Assembly (NCBI GenBank): GCA_044233795.1
Contig: JBIIJL010000003.1
Location: 1-56,791, forward strand
DNA length: 56,791 nt
Reading direction: 5' to 3'
Source of the DNA: JBIIJL01 sp044233795
Lineage (GTDB): Bacteria > Pseudomonadota > Gammaproteobacteria > Legionellales > Legionellaceae
Shown here: positions 8,884-16,643 of the stretch, one piece after another
Layout: each line of letters begins with the position of its first letter
Position numbering within the stretch: position 1 is the stretch's first letter
Program-made: the position numbers and the translations under genes
Notes under the pieces: model-generated
The model's input: the letters and a program-made list of their open reading frames with translations, nothing else
What the model was told of the DNA's origin: nothing
Databases searched by the model: none

Positions 8884-11685
8884 TTAGCCCAACAATGCCT
8901 GCTCAACCAGCCCCTTCTGCTGCTCTGCATGTAAATAAGCACTTCCAACAGCCGGTGCGGCCGCAAAGCCTCGCCCTGCATATTGCAATGACTGTCCTTC
9001 AAGAAGGCAGTCCTCCATATTATGTTGTGAGGAAAACCACACGCCTTGATTCTGAGGTTCCTCCTGACACCAAACTATTTTTTGAGCATTTGCATACTTT
9101 GCTAGTTCCTCTACCAAGGACTCCTTGGGAAAAGGATAAAGCTGTTCGATACGAATCAATGCTACATTCTCTAGTAAATCATCACGGCGCTTTTGCAATA
9201 GATCATAATAAACTTTGCCACACGAGAGCACGACACGCGTCACTTTACTTGCATCGATAGTATCAACCTCAGGAATAACCGTATAAAATTTACCTTGTGA
9301 TAAATCTTGAAGTGGTGAAACTGCAAGTTTATGACGCAACAAGCTTTTGGGTGTCATCACAATAAGCGGCTTACGAAACTTTCGTATCATCTGTCGACGC
9401 AACAAATGAAAAATTTGTGCAGGTGTTGTTGGCGTGCAGACTTGGATATTTTGTTCGGCACACAATTGCATATATCTTTCTAGTCTAGCGGATGAATGTT
9501 CGGGGCCTTGCCCCTCGTAGCCATGAGGTAAAAGCATCACCAGACCACACAACCGTCCCCATTTTTGCTCACCTGAACTAATAAATTGGTCAATCACGAC
9601 TTGGGCACCATTGGCAAAATCACCGAATTGCGCCTCCCAAAGTACGAGCGACAACGGCTCAGAAGCAGCATATCCATATTCAAATGCCAAAACTGCCTCT
9701 TCAGATAAAACAGAGTCAATCACAATGAAAGGGCGCGCACTATCTGTGGCTACTTTCTCAAGTGGAATATACTTATCCCCTGTATTTAGTTCATAAAGCG
9801 CTGCAAGTCGATGAGCAAATGTACCCCGTCCACTGTCTTGCCCGCAAAGACGAACACCATAACCCTCATTCAAGAGCGAGGCGTAAGCCATGGTTTCAGC
9901 AAATCCCCAGTTCATTGGCAGTTCACCTGATGCCATTTTTTCTCGATCTTGAAACAAGCGTTTAACAACTGGATGTAGATTAAAACCTTCCGGTAACTCT
10001 TGTAGTTGTTTGAACAATGCCTGAATTTTTTGTTCTGGCACCGTCGTATCGGCAGGGTCTGTCCAATTTGCATTAAGGTAGGGCGTCCAATCAATTGCAT
10101 GTTTTGCACTAAGACCATCTTGAATTGTCTCAACAACAGCATCACCTTTATCGAGCTTACTTCGATACTCCTCCATCATTGCATCCACTTGCTGCTGCGA
10201 TATCAAGCCCTTCTCTATCAATTGATGGGCATAAATCTCCCGAAGAGGTCTCATTGATTTTATTTTGTGGTACATCATAGGTTGCGTGACCGAAGGTTCA
10301 TCCGCTTCATTGTGCCCTTGTCGACGATAGCACACCAAATCAATCACTACATCGCGTTTGAATTTCATACGAAATTCAAATGCCAATTGAGTGGCGAACA
10401 CACAGGCTTCTGGGTCATCTCCATTAACATGAATCACTGGTGCTTCAATCATTTTTGCAATATCTGTGCAGTATAATGTAGAACGCGCATCCCTTGGATC
10501 GCTTGTGGTAAAACCCACTTGATTATTAATCACGATATGCACTGTTCCACCAGTACAAAAGCCTTGGGCCTGGGAAAAGTTGAAGGTCTCCATCACCACC
10601 CCCTGCCCTGCAAAAGCAGCATCGCCATGCAAAACAACCGGGACAACGGCGTCTTTTTTTACCAAATCATGACAACGCCTCAGACGAGATCTCGCCGAAC
10701 CTTGTACTACAGGCGCAATAATTTCTAAGTGCGATGGATTAAATGCTAAAGCCACATGTAAAACGGGACCTGCCGCTGTCGGAATATCTGAAGAAAAGCC
10801 CATATGGTATTTAACATCACCTGTGCGCTCTAAATGAATTTTGCCCTCAAATTCCTGAAACAATTGCTCAGGTTTTTTGCCTAACACATTGACAAGAACA
10901 TTCAGACGTCCCCGATGCGCCATACCAATGACAAGTTCTTTAACAGTGTGTATGCCACACAACTGAATAATTTCTTTCATCATTGGGACAAGTGAGTCTC
11001 CTCCTTCGAGAGAGAAACGCTTCTGCCCTACATATTTTGTACCCAAATAACGTTCAAGACCATCTGCAGCAATTAGTTCTTTTAATATTTCGCATTTCTT
11101 ATCACCTGCAATTCGAGCTTCATTGTGGATTGACTCCAATTTCGATTGAAGCCAAGCTCTTTCTTGATTGTCAGCAATATGCATAAACTCAACACCAATA
11201 CTTCCGCAATATGTTTCACGCAAGATCTGGTTAATCTCTTTGAGCGATAAATATTCCTTTGGAAATGACTTCCCTGCAAAAAAGGTTGTGTTTAAATCAC
11301 CATCATTCAACTGGTAGTATGACGGTTCTAGATCAGGTACTTTGGACCTGGAGTCCATATTTAAAGGGTCAAGTTTAGCATTGAGATGCCCGAGTCTTCG
11401 GTAAGCATCAATGAGGCTCGTTACACTCGCTTGCTTGTTTTCTATCTGAGTAACTTGAGGTTGTTTTTTACCATCTTGTTCCAGGAAATAATTGCGAATC
11501 TCACGATGTGATGTTTCTTGTAGCAGGCCACCAACCACAGGAAGGGATTTAAAAACATCTTGCCAATCAAGCGGCACCGAATGGGGATCGGCTAAATAGT
11601 CTTCATATAAACCATCAACATAAGCCATGCTTCCACCAGACAGGTAGGAGCTTAGCTGTTCATCACGCAGAGTATTACTGCTCAT
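8884..11685 (-). CDS. sucA: 2-oxoglutarate dehydrogenase E1 component
   Basis: Thiamine diphosphate-dependent decarboxylase of the 2-oxoglutarate dehydrogenase complex. The 933-residue length is normal. The N-terminus (SNTLRDEQLSSYLSGGSMAY) carries the E2-binding segment; GMAHRGRLNVLVNVLGK, HVNGDDPEACVFA and YRRQGHNEADEPS are the substrate- and ThDP/Mg-binding regions. ATG 11685 is preferred: GGAGA stands 9 nt upstream, and the only longer option is a TTG at 11700 inside that ribosome site. It is separated from sdhB by 137 nt, the largest gap in the operon, so a secondary promoter there is possible (a TATAAC box near 11768 is weak). Confidence 0.97.
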   Translation of the reverse strand: MSSNTLRDEQLSSYLSGGSMAYVDGLYEDYLADPHSVPLDWQDVFKSLPVVGGLLQETSHREIRNYFLEQDGKKQPQVTQIENKQASVTSLIDAYRRLGHLNAKLDPLNMDSRSKVPDLEPSYYQLNDGDLNTTFFAGKSFPKEYLSLKEINQILRETYCGSIGVEFMHIADNQERAWLQSKLESIHNEARIAGDKKCEILKELIAADGLERYLGTKYVGQKRFSLEGGDSLVPMMKEIIQLCGIHTVKELVIGMAHRGRLNVLVNVLGKKPEQLFQEFEGKIHLERTGDVKYHMGFSSDIPTAAGPVLHVALAFNPSHLEIIAPVVQGSARSRLRRCHDLVKKDAVVPVVLHGDAAFAGQGVVMETFNFSQAQGFCTGGTVHIVINNQVGFTTSDPRDARSTLYCTDIAKMIEAPVIHVNGDDPEACVFATQLAFEFRMKFKRDVVIDLVCYRRQGHNEADEPSVTQPMMYHKIKSMRPLREIYAHQLIEKGLISQQQVDAMMEEYRSKLDKGDAVVETIQDGLSAKHAIDWTPYLNANWTDPADTTVPEQKIQALFKQLQELPEGFNLHPVVKRLFQDREKMASGELPMNWGFAETMAYASLLNEGYGVRLCGQDSGRGTFAHRLAALYELNTGDKYIPLEKVATDSARPFIVIDSVLSEEAVLAFEYGYAASEPLSLVLWEAQFGDFANGAQVVIDQFISSGEQKWGRLCGLVMLLPHGYEGQGPEHSSARLERYMQLCAEQNIQVCTPTTPAQIFHLLRRQMIRKFRKPLIVMTPKSLLRHKLAVSPLQDLSQGKFYTVIPEVDTIDASKVTRVVLSCGKVYYDLLQKRRDDLLENVALIRIEQLYPFPKESLVEELAKYANAQKIVWCQEEPQNQGVWFSSQHNMEDCLLEGQSLQYAGRGFAAAPAVGSAYLHAEQQKGLVEQALLG

Positions 11686-11822
11686 TATGTTTCTCTCCAA
11701 AGGGCAAGGCGCTCTCCCTATGCTCTCTCAACCATAAAATCAATCACACCCAAAAACCACGTTATAGGCATGAAACAATAAGGCCAAGGTAATATAAGTA
11801 TTCGGCGACCTATTTGAATTTA

Positions 11823-12545
11823 TCAAGTTTCTTGGGTCAACATTTGTTTGCGTATCTCACCAATAGCTTGGGTTGGATTGAGTCCCTTCGGGCAAACATT
11901 TGCACAATTCATAATTGACCGACAACGAAACACACTAAATGGATCCTGTAGTTTCGCCAAACGATGCGTAGTCGCCTTATCACGACTATCCGCAAGAAAT
12001 CGGCGCGCTTGCAGTAAGCCTGCAGGGCCGACAAACTTTTCTGGATTCCACCAAAAAGAGGGGCAAGAGCTAGTACAGCAAGCACATAAGATACATTCAT
12101 ACAAACCATCTAATTGATCACGCTCTTCTGGTGTTTGAAGTCGCTCACGGGCCGGAGGAACGTCATCATTTTGTAAATAGGGCTCAATACGCTCATACTG
12201 CTGATAAAACTGGCTCAAATCGACCACCAAATCACGTATCACAGGAAAACCTGGCAGGGGTCGTATAACTATTTTATCTGTCTTTAATTGTGAAATATGC
12301 GTAATACAGGCCAATCCATTTGTGCCATTAATATTCATTCCATCTGATCCGCAAACCCCCTCGCGACAGGAGCGACGTAACGCAATGGATGCATCTTGCT
12401 CAGCACGCAACCGCTCAAGCAACGTCAATAACATAGGATCACTATTTTTAGGGATCTCTATGTCATAATTTTTCATATAAGGCTTTTTATCCACTGCGGG
12501 GTGGAAGCGGTAGATGGATATACTTACCTTTCTCATATCAGCCAT
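11823..12545 (-). CDS. sdhB: Succinate dehydrogenase iron-sulfur subunit
   Basis: Electron-transfer subunit of complex II, passing electrons from the SdhA flavin to quinone in the membrane. The 240 residues have all cluster ligands: C60, C65, D68 and C80 for the 2Fe-2S centre (SCREGVCGSDG), and C151, C154, C157, C161, C208, C214 and C218 for the 4Fe-4S and 3Fe-4S centres. The Asp in place of a fourth Cys at the 2Fe-2S site also occurs in E. coli. A GAGG site precedes ATG 12545 by 8 nt. The gene begins 11 nt after sdhA. Confidence 0.97.
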   Translation of the reverse strand: MADMRKVSISIYRFHPAVDKKPYMKNYDIEIPKNSDPMLLTLLERLRAEQDASIALRRSCREGVCGSDGMNINGTNGLACITHISQLKTDKIVIRPLPGFPVIRDLVVDLSQFYQQYERIEPYLQNDDVPPARERLQTPEERDQLDGLYECILCACCTSSCPSFWWNPEKFVGPAGLLQARRFLADSRDKATTHRLAKLQDPFSVFRCRSIMNCANVCPKGLNPTQAIGEIRKQMLTQET

Positions 12546-12556
12546 AGCGTGTTCCT

Positions 12557-14326
12557 CTAATAAACGCGTTCTTTCGGTTCAAATGGCGCAACATATTTTG
12601 GCGACACATTCACGGGACGATAATCAATGGAGTCATTGTGATCGAAACATATAACATGCTTGATCCAATGCGCATCATCGCGCTTAGGAAAATCTTCACG
12701 GCTATGCGCCCCACGACTTTCTGTCCTAGCAATTGCCGATTGAGCCGTTGCATAAGCTGTCGCCATGAGGTTATCTAACTCAAGCGCATTCACACGCTCC
12801 GTATTGAAAACATCACTTTTATCAACAAGGGTTGCATTCGCTAATCTCTCCCTTAATGCTTGAAGACGCAACAAGCCTTTCTCCATCACATCACCCGTAC
12901 GAAACACACCGAAATCTTCTTGCATCACACGCTGCATTTCATCATAAATTACCGCTGGATTTTCGCCATTTTTTGAAGATTGCCAACGCTCATAACGCGC
13001 CATAGAATGAGCAATATCATCTTCAGAGACATAGGCCATGTCAGGTAATTGATTCGACTGCCATAATTGCTCAACATGCAAACCCGCGGCGCGTCCGAAG
13101 ACGACGAGATCTAATAAGGAATTTCCGCCCAGCCGATTTGCGCCGTGCACCGAAACACACGCACATTCGCCAACTGCATACAAACCTTCCACAATCACAT
13201 CTTTGCCACGATGACGGGTTATCACTTGGCTATGAATATTAGTCGGAATTCCGCCCATACTATAATGGCAGGTTGGGACGACTGGTATCGGTTCAACAAT
13301 CGGGTCAACCGATGCAAACTTAATCGAAAGTTCCCGAATACCAGGTAATCTGGTTTTAATGAGATCAGCACCCAGATGATCTAATTTAAGTTTGACATGA
13401 TCAACACCTTTTGGATCAAACCCTTTTCCAGCACGAATTTCCAAAGCGATAGCCCGCGACACCACATCACGAGATGCTAAATCCTTCACATGAGGCGCAT
13501 AGCGCTCCATAAAACGCTCACCGTCTTTATTGATAAGGTATCCGCCCTCACCACGGCATCCTTCGGTCACAAGCGTTCCAGCACCAGCAATTCCTGTTGG
13601 GTGAAATTGCCACATTTCCATATCTTGTAGTGGCAAGCCTGCTCGCAGTGCCATCCCAAAACCATCACCGGTATTAATATAAGCATTGGTAGTGGATTGA
13701 AAAATTCTTCCAGCACCACCTGTTGCAAGAATACAGACCCGCGCTTGAAAAAAGACTATTTCGCCTGTTTCTAAACACATTGCTGTAGCACCGGCGATTC
13801 GACCTGTTGCATCTTTCACCAGATCCAAAGCGAACCACTCGCTAAAAATATGCGTTTTCGCTTTCAGATTTTGTTGATAGAGCGTGTGCAGCAACGCATG
13901 CCCTGTTCTGTCAGCCGCAGCACAGGTTCTTGCTGCCTGCTCGCCACCAAAATTCCTAGATTGTCCACCAAATTGACGCTGATAAATACGACCTTCTTTG
14001 GTACGAGAAAAAGGCAGTCCCATATGCTCAAGCTCGTAAATAGCTTCTGGGCCTGTCTTACACATATATTCAATACAGTCTTGGTCGCCAATATAATCAG
14101 CGCCTTTAACGGTATCATACATATGCCAACGCCAATCATCCTCATGGGCATTCCCAAGCGCTGTCGTGATACCGCCTTGAGCTGAAACCGTGTGCGAGCG
14201 TGTTGGAAACACCTTTGACAATAAAGCAACCTTCAAACCCGAATTGGCAAGCTGCAAAGAAGCTCGCATACCTGAACCACCGGCGCCAATGATGATCGCA
14301 TCAAATTTATTACGCGCAAATGTCAT
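12557..14326 (-). CDS. sdhA: Succinate dehydrogenase flavoprotein subunit
   Basis: Oxidises succinate to fumarate with covalently bound FAD. The 589-residue protein starts MTFARNKFDAIIIGAGGSG (dinucleotide-binding motif at 14-19); H45 in RSHTVSAQGG is the FAD attachment histidine, in the same position as E. coli H45. The substrate region GANRLGGNSLLDLVVFGR is intact. The ATG at 14326 overlaps the sdhD TGA by 4 nt (ATGA), showing translational coupling. A longer frame upstream runs through sdhD and is not used. It is the TCA-cycle enzyme, unrelated to the Legionella effector also named SdhA. Confidence 0.97.
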   Translation of the reverse strand: MTFARNKFDAIIIGAGGSGMRASLQLANSGLKVALLSKVFPTRSHTVSAQGGITTALGNAHEDDWRWHMYDTVKGADYIGDQDCIEYMCKTGPEAIYELEHMGLPFSRTKEGRIYQRQFGGQSRNFGGEQAARTCAAADRTGHALLHTLYQQNLKAKTHIFSEWFALDLVKDATGRIAGATAMCLETGEIVFFQARVCILATGGAGRIFQSTTNAYINTGDGFGMALRAGLPLQDMEMWQFHPTGIAGAGTLVTEGCRGEGGYLINKDGERFMERYAPHVKDLASRDVVSRAIALEIRAGKGFDPKGVDHVKLKLDHLGADLIKTRLPGIRELSIKFASVDPIVEPIPVVPTCHYSMGGIPTNIHSQVITRHRGKDVIVEGLYAVGECACVSVHGANRLGGNSLLDLVVFGRAAGLHVEQLWQSNQLPDMAYVSEDDIAHSMARYERWQSSKNGENPAVIYDEMQRVMQEDFGVFRTGDVMEKGLLRLQALRERLANATLVDKSDVFNTERVNALELDNLMATAYATAQSAIARTESRGAHSREDFPKRDDAHWIKHVICFDHNDSIDYRPVNVSPKYVAPFEPKERVY

Positions 14327-14676
14327 ACTAAGAATCCCCAAACAATCATTAAGCCCCAGATAAATTGCCCAGACAAAAACAGCACAACCAACATTTGAAT
14401 GGAAAGTCTTAGCGCTGTGCAATGCATATAATCGGTAGTGACCGTCCAGATCCCAATCCACGCATGAAGCGTAAGTGCCACGATGGCAAGGGTACTGGCA
14501 ATTTGAAACAATGGGCAGCTAAACAGAACATGCCATTGTTCAAAATTCAATCCTGGATGCATTGCGAAAAATCCAACCAAATAAAACGCGAATAACGCAA
14601 AATAAACGGCGGTAACGCGTTGGATGAGCCAATCTTTTAACCCATTACCGGTCAAGCTTGTTACATTGGTAACCAT
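14323..14676 (-). CDS. sdhD: Succinate dehydrogenase membrane anchor subunit D
   Basis: Small three-helix membrane subunit that with SdhC binds haem b and ubiquinone. ATG 14676 gives 117 residues with AGGG 7-8 nt upstream; ATG 14682 is too close to that site. With this start the key residues fall on the E. coli numbers: H71 (haem side, LTLHAWIGIW) and D82-Y83 (quinone site, TTDYM). The gene overlaps the end of sdhC by 16 nt and the start of sdhA by 4 nt. Confidence 0.93.
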   Translation of the reverse strand: MVTNVTSLTGNGLKDWLIQRVTAVYFALFAFYLVGFFAMHPGLNFEQWHVLFSCPLFQIASTLAIVALTLHAWIGIWTVTTDYMHCTALRLSIQMLVVLFLSGQFIWGLMIVWGFLV

Positions 14677-15044
14677 ATCCATAGCCCTAAAATGATGATT
14701 AAAATAGCTGCAATTACCATCACAGCAATCGCTCCAAATCTGCCACTGGAAAGCTTATCACCCACCTCAAAATCCATTAAAACATGACGAATACCTGCGA
14801 TCACGTGGTAGATAAAAGCCGAGGCAAAAGCCCATAAAACCAGTTTATTGCAAATACAATGAAACATCGTTTGCAAATGATTGAAAGAATCCACCGATTG
14901 CAGCGACAGCTGAAGATAATAAAGAATCACCGGAAACAATATAAACAGGATAACCCCAGAGATTCGATGAAGTATTGAGGCAATCGCCATGGGGGGATAC
15001 TTCATCGTGGTTAGGTCAAGATTGATAGGTCGATGTTCGTTCAC
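14661..15044 (-). CDS. sdhC: Succinate dehydrogenase cytochrome b556 subunit C (GTG start)
   Basis: Membrane anchor and haem b subunit of complex II. The frame that fits the family begins at a GTG at 15044 (NEHRPINLDLTTMKYPP) with GGAAG 8 nt upstream; an in-frame upstream extension has no ribosome site and no similarity. The 127 residues have three membrane helices, the quinone-site motif SILHRISG (24-30), and H80 in FIYHVIAGIRH, which aligns with the E. coli haem ligand H84. First gene of the sdhCDAB-sucABCD-pdxH operon; a promoter is proposed at 15104-15131. Confidence 0.93.
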   Translation of the reverse strand: MNEHRPINLDLTTMKYPPMAIASILHRISGVILFILFPVILYYLQLSLQSVDSFNHLQTMFHCICNKLVLWAFASAFIYHVIAGIRHVLMDFEVGDKLSSGRFGAIAVMVIAAILIIILGLWIWLPM

Positions 15045-15103
15045 TTGTTGATTCTTCCTTTTTGGGCAATTAATCAATAGAAAAAAATGAAGCAATAGCT
15101 GAG

Positions 15104-15131
15104 AGTATAACACTTGGTTTTCACGACGCAA
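15104..15131 (-). promoter_or_regulatory. Likely sigma-70 promoter of the sdh-suc operon
   Basis: On the minus strand TTGCGT (15131-15126) and TATACT (15109-15104) are separated by 16 bp, about 60 nt ahead of the sdhC GTG. The rest of the 411-nt gap up to the peptide gene is AT-rich and holds no ORF that can be supported. Confidence 0.5.
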
Positions 15132-15337
15132 AGTTCCTTAACCAACCGCGGGCTGTTCTCAAAGTATCACCCATGAAAATGTGCTACACTTAGTTCAAAT
15201 AAATTTAAATACACCCAAGTAGATTTATCTTGCGTGTATGAAAAAAGGCTTTGATTTTTCAGGCATTCTCACCTGGAGTTTCAGAGACAAGCGTCGAGAA
15301 CAATCTTACTAAATAGCTTAGATCCAATTGATAACTA

Positions 15338-15365
15338 TTGAGCAAGATATACAGCTTGGTGTAAT
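15338..15365 (+). promoter_or_regulatory. Possible promoter of the six-cysteine peptide gene
   Basis: TTGAGC (15338-15343) and TGTAAT (15360-15365) with 16-bp spacing. It would give an 80-nt leader that contains the terminator-like hairpin at 15399-15441. Confidence 0.35.
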
Positions 15366-15398
15366 GTGTTAAGTGTTGTATGGAAAGTAACAATCACC

Positions 15399-15441
15399 GC
15401 TCCCGCGACAGCGCGTTTTAGAAAATGCCGCGAGGGCTTTT
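15399..15441 (+). promoter_or_regulatory. Terminator-like leader hairpin just before the peptide's ribosome site
   Basis: GCTCCCGCG (15399-15407) pairs with CGCGAGGGC (15429-15437), with one wobble and one mismatch; inside it GCGTTTT pairs with AAAATGC. TTTT (15438-15441) follows directly and then AGGAG, the ribosome site of the gene at 15456. The arrangement resembles an attenuator, or the end of a short RNA of about 75 nt. Confidence 0.45.
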
Positions 15442-15455
15442 CAGGAGAATAAATC

Positions 15456-15644
15456 ATGAAAACACGTAATTCAATTAAACATCTACTAGGAGCTAGTCTA
15501 GCGTTTACGATCCTTCTCATGGCTGGTGCTGCTAATGCTACTATGACTTGTTCACAATACTGCAACGCTGCCCGTTGTGTGGACCACGCTACTTGTAATC
15601 CACCAGCACCAGATCAGAAACCTCAAGGTTGCACTTGTCAGTAA
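15456..15644 (+). CDS. Small secreted cysteine-rich peptide
   Basis: A 62-residue precursor of unknown function. Residues 1-28 are a clear Sec signal peptide (basic KTRNSIKH, hydrophobic LAFTILLMAGA, cleavage after ANA at 28). The mature 34 residues contain six cysteines at 32, 36, 41, 47, 59 and 61 (spacing 3-4-5-11-1), so three disulfides or metal binding are possible. A strong AGGAG lies 9 nt before the ATG. It stands alone and divergent from sdhC, between two hairpins. I do not recognise a family. The intact signal, ribosome site and even number of Cys argue that it is a real gene despite its size. Candidates include a periplasmic metal binder or an exported toxin-like peptide. Confidence 0.72.
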   Translation: MKTRNSIKHLLGASLAFTILLMAGAANATMTCSQYCNAARCVDHATCNPPAPDQKPQGCTCQ

Positions 15645-15658
15645 ATAAAGCACCATTA

Positions 15659-15685
15659 CTCCGCCTTCATCTTATGTAGGCGGAG
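15659..15685. terminator. Hairpin between converging genes
   Basis: CTCCGCCT (15659-15666) and AGGCGGAG (15678-15685) form an 8-bp GC-rich stem. No T-run follows, so termination would be weak or Rho-assisted. It separates the peptide gene (stop 15644) from the unknown gene ending at 15737. Confidence 0.55.
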
Positions 15686-15736
15686 CAACCCAATACGGCA
15701 GCTACCAAGCAAGCTTTAGAGCGAGTAGTCTTATTA

Positions 15737-16357
15737 CTACCCTTTTGTAACAGACGGTGCCGCTTGAGGTCGATGGCGAAAGCTATCACGTGGAGCTTCA
15801 GAGGGGTAACCATAGCCTTTGTCAGCGAGTCTTTTAACGATTTGAAGGTAGCGCTCACCCCAGGTTCCTGGGTCAAAATTAGTTACCACAACGTTGTAAC
15901 TCAGATTGATAATGGACTCAAACGCCTTGCGCTGAGCTATCTCATGCCCCCCAAAGGCCACTTGAACCTCTGTGTCCGCAGAAATGCCCCCTGTTTTCAA
16001 ACGCTCAACCAATAGAAAAATCATTTTTTCAATCGTATAAAAGAGTTTGCACATTGAAGCACCTGCAGAAAACATCTCCTCACCTTTTGAGGTTGACAAT
16101 TTATAACCGTGATCTTGAATGGGATAGACAAATTCTAGATCGTCGCTACCCTCGAGCTTTTCTGGCGGAATAATCAACGGCGGTGAAATTTTTGAAATCA
16201 CAGGGCTTATCACAAATAATTGAAAATCTGCCCAATGCTTCCAAAGTAAGTAGATTTTTTCTATCAACGCAACCGGATCATCCTCCATTAGGATTTCCCG
16301 CTGCGACTGCATTAGTTGTTTAAATTCATCTTCTGAAACACCTGCTAACTCAACCAT
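15737..16357 (-). CDS. Conserved-looking hypothetical protein
   Basis: A 206-residue soluble protein, mostly helical by eye, with no signal peptide, membrane span or motif I recognise. The N-terminal 60 residues are acidic (DEFKQLMQSQREILMEDDP); the middle contains YPIQDHGYKLSTSKGEEMF and the end is basic and Pro-rich (RDSFRHRPQAAPSVTKG). A TATAAT box at 16374-16379 on the minus strand lies 16 nt ahead of the ATG, so it may have its own promoter although it follows feoC by only 40 nt. Coding is supported by the long frame and its place between a terminator hairpin and feoC. Function unknown. Confidence 0.65.
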   Translation of the reverse strand: MVELAGVSEDEFKQLMQSQREILMEDDPVALIEKIYLLWKHWADFQLFVISPVISKISPPLIIPPEKLEGSDDLEFVYPIQDHGYKLSTSKGEEMFSAGASMCKLFYTIEKMIFLLVERLKTGGISADTEVQVAFGGHEIAQRKAFESIINLSYNVVVTNFDPGTWGERYLQIVKRLADKGYGYPSEAPRDSFRHRPQAAPSVTKG

Positions 16358-16397
16358 GCTATTTCACCCAACCATTATACTCACTATAAGAATAATA

Positions 16398-16643
16398 TTA
16401 GCCCAATTTGGGCCCACAAGCACGTGAATCAATATATTGATAGTAAAGAGGTGCTGTGGTTTTACATTGAAAACAACTACTTTGACATGCACGCTCTTCC
16501 TGACAGGGCCTTATTACCCCCTTGCGCTCCCAAAGATCTAGCATGGGTTTTAATGCGCCTTCGTCAAGATGAAACTCGCGTGCTAATTGCTGGGTACTGA
16601 CCACCCGCTGTTGATAAATAAATTCACGAATTTGCAATAACAT
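16398..16643 (-). CDS. feoC: FeoC-like winged-helix protein with cysteine cluster
   Basis: FeoC proteins are small winged-helix partners of the FeoB iron pump and often carry a redox-sensitive Fe-S cluster. The 81-residue product has the winged helix at 1-45 (LLQIREFIYQQRVVSTQQLA) and cysteines at 47, 53, 57 and 60 (CQEERACQSSCFQC), the FeoC wing-loop arrangement, plus C76. A perfect GGAGG lies ahead of ATG 16643, and the start overlaps the 3' end of feoB by 20 nt. Third gene of feoABC. Confidence 0.85.
   Translation of the reverse strand: MLLQIREFIYQQRVVSTQQLAREFHLDEGALKPMLDLWERKGVIRPCQEERACQSSCFQCKTTAPLYYQYIDSRACGPKLG

Noticed and set aside
11686..11822. Internal promoter for sucA (TTGGCC and TATAAC)
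   Set aside because: Spacing of 15 bp and weak -35; not distinguishable from chance, mentioned only under sucA.
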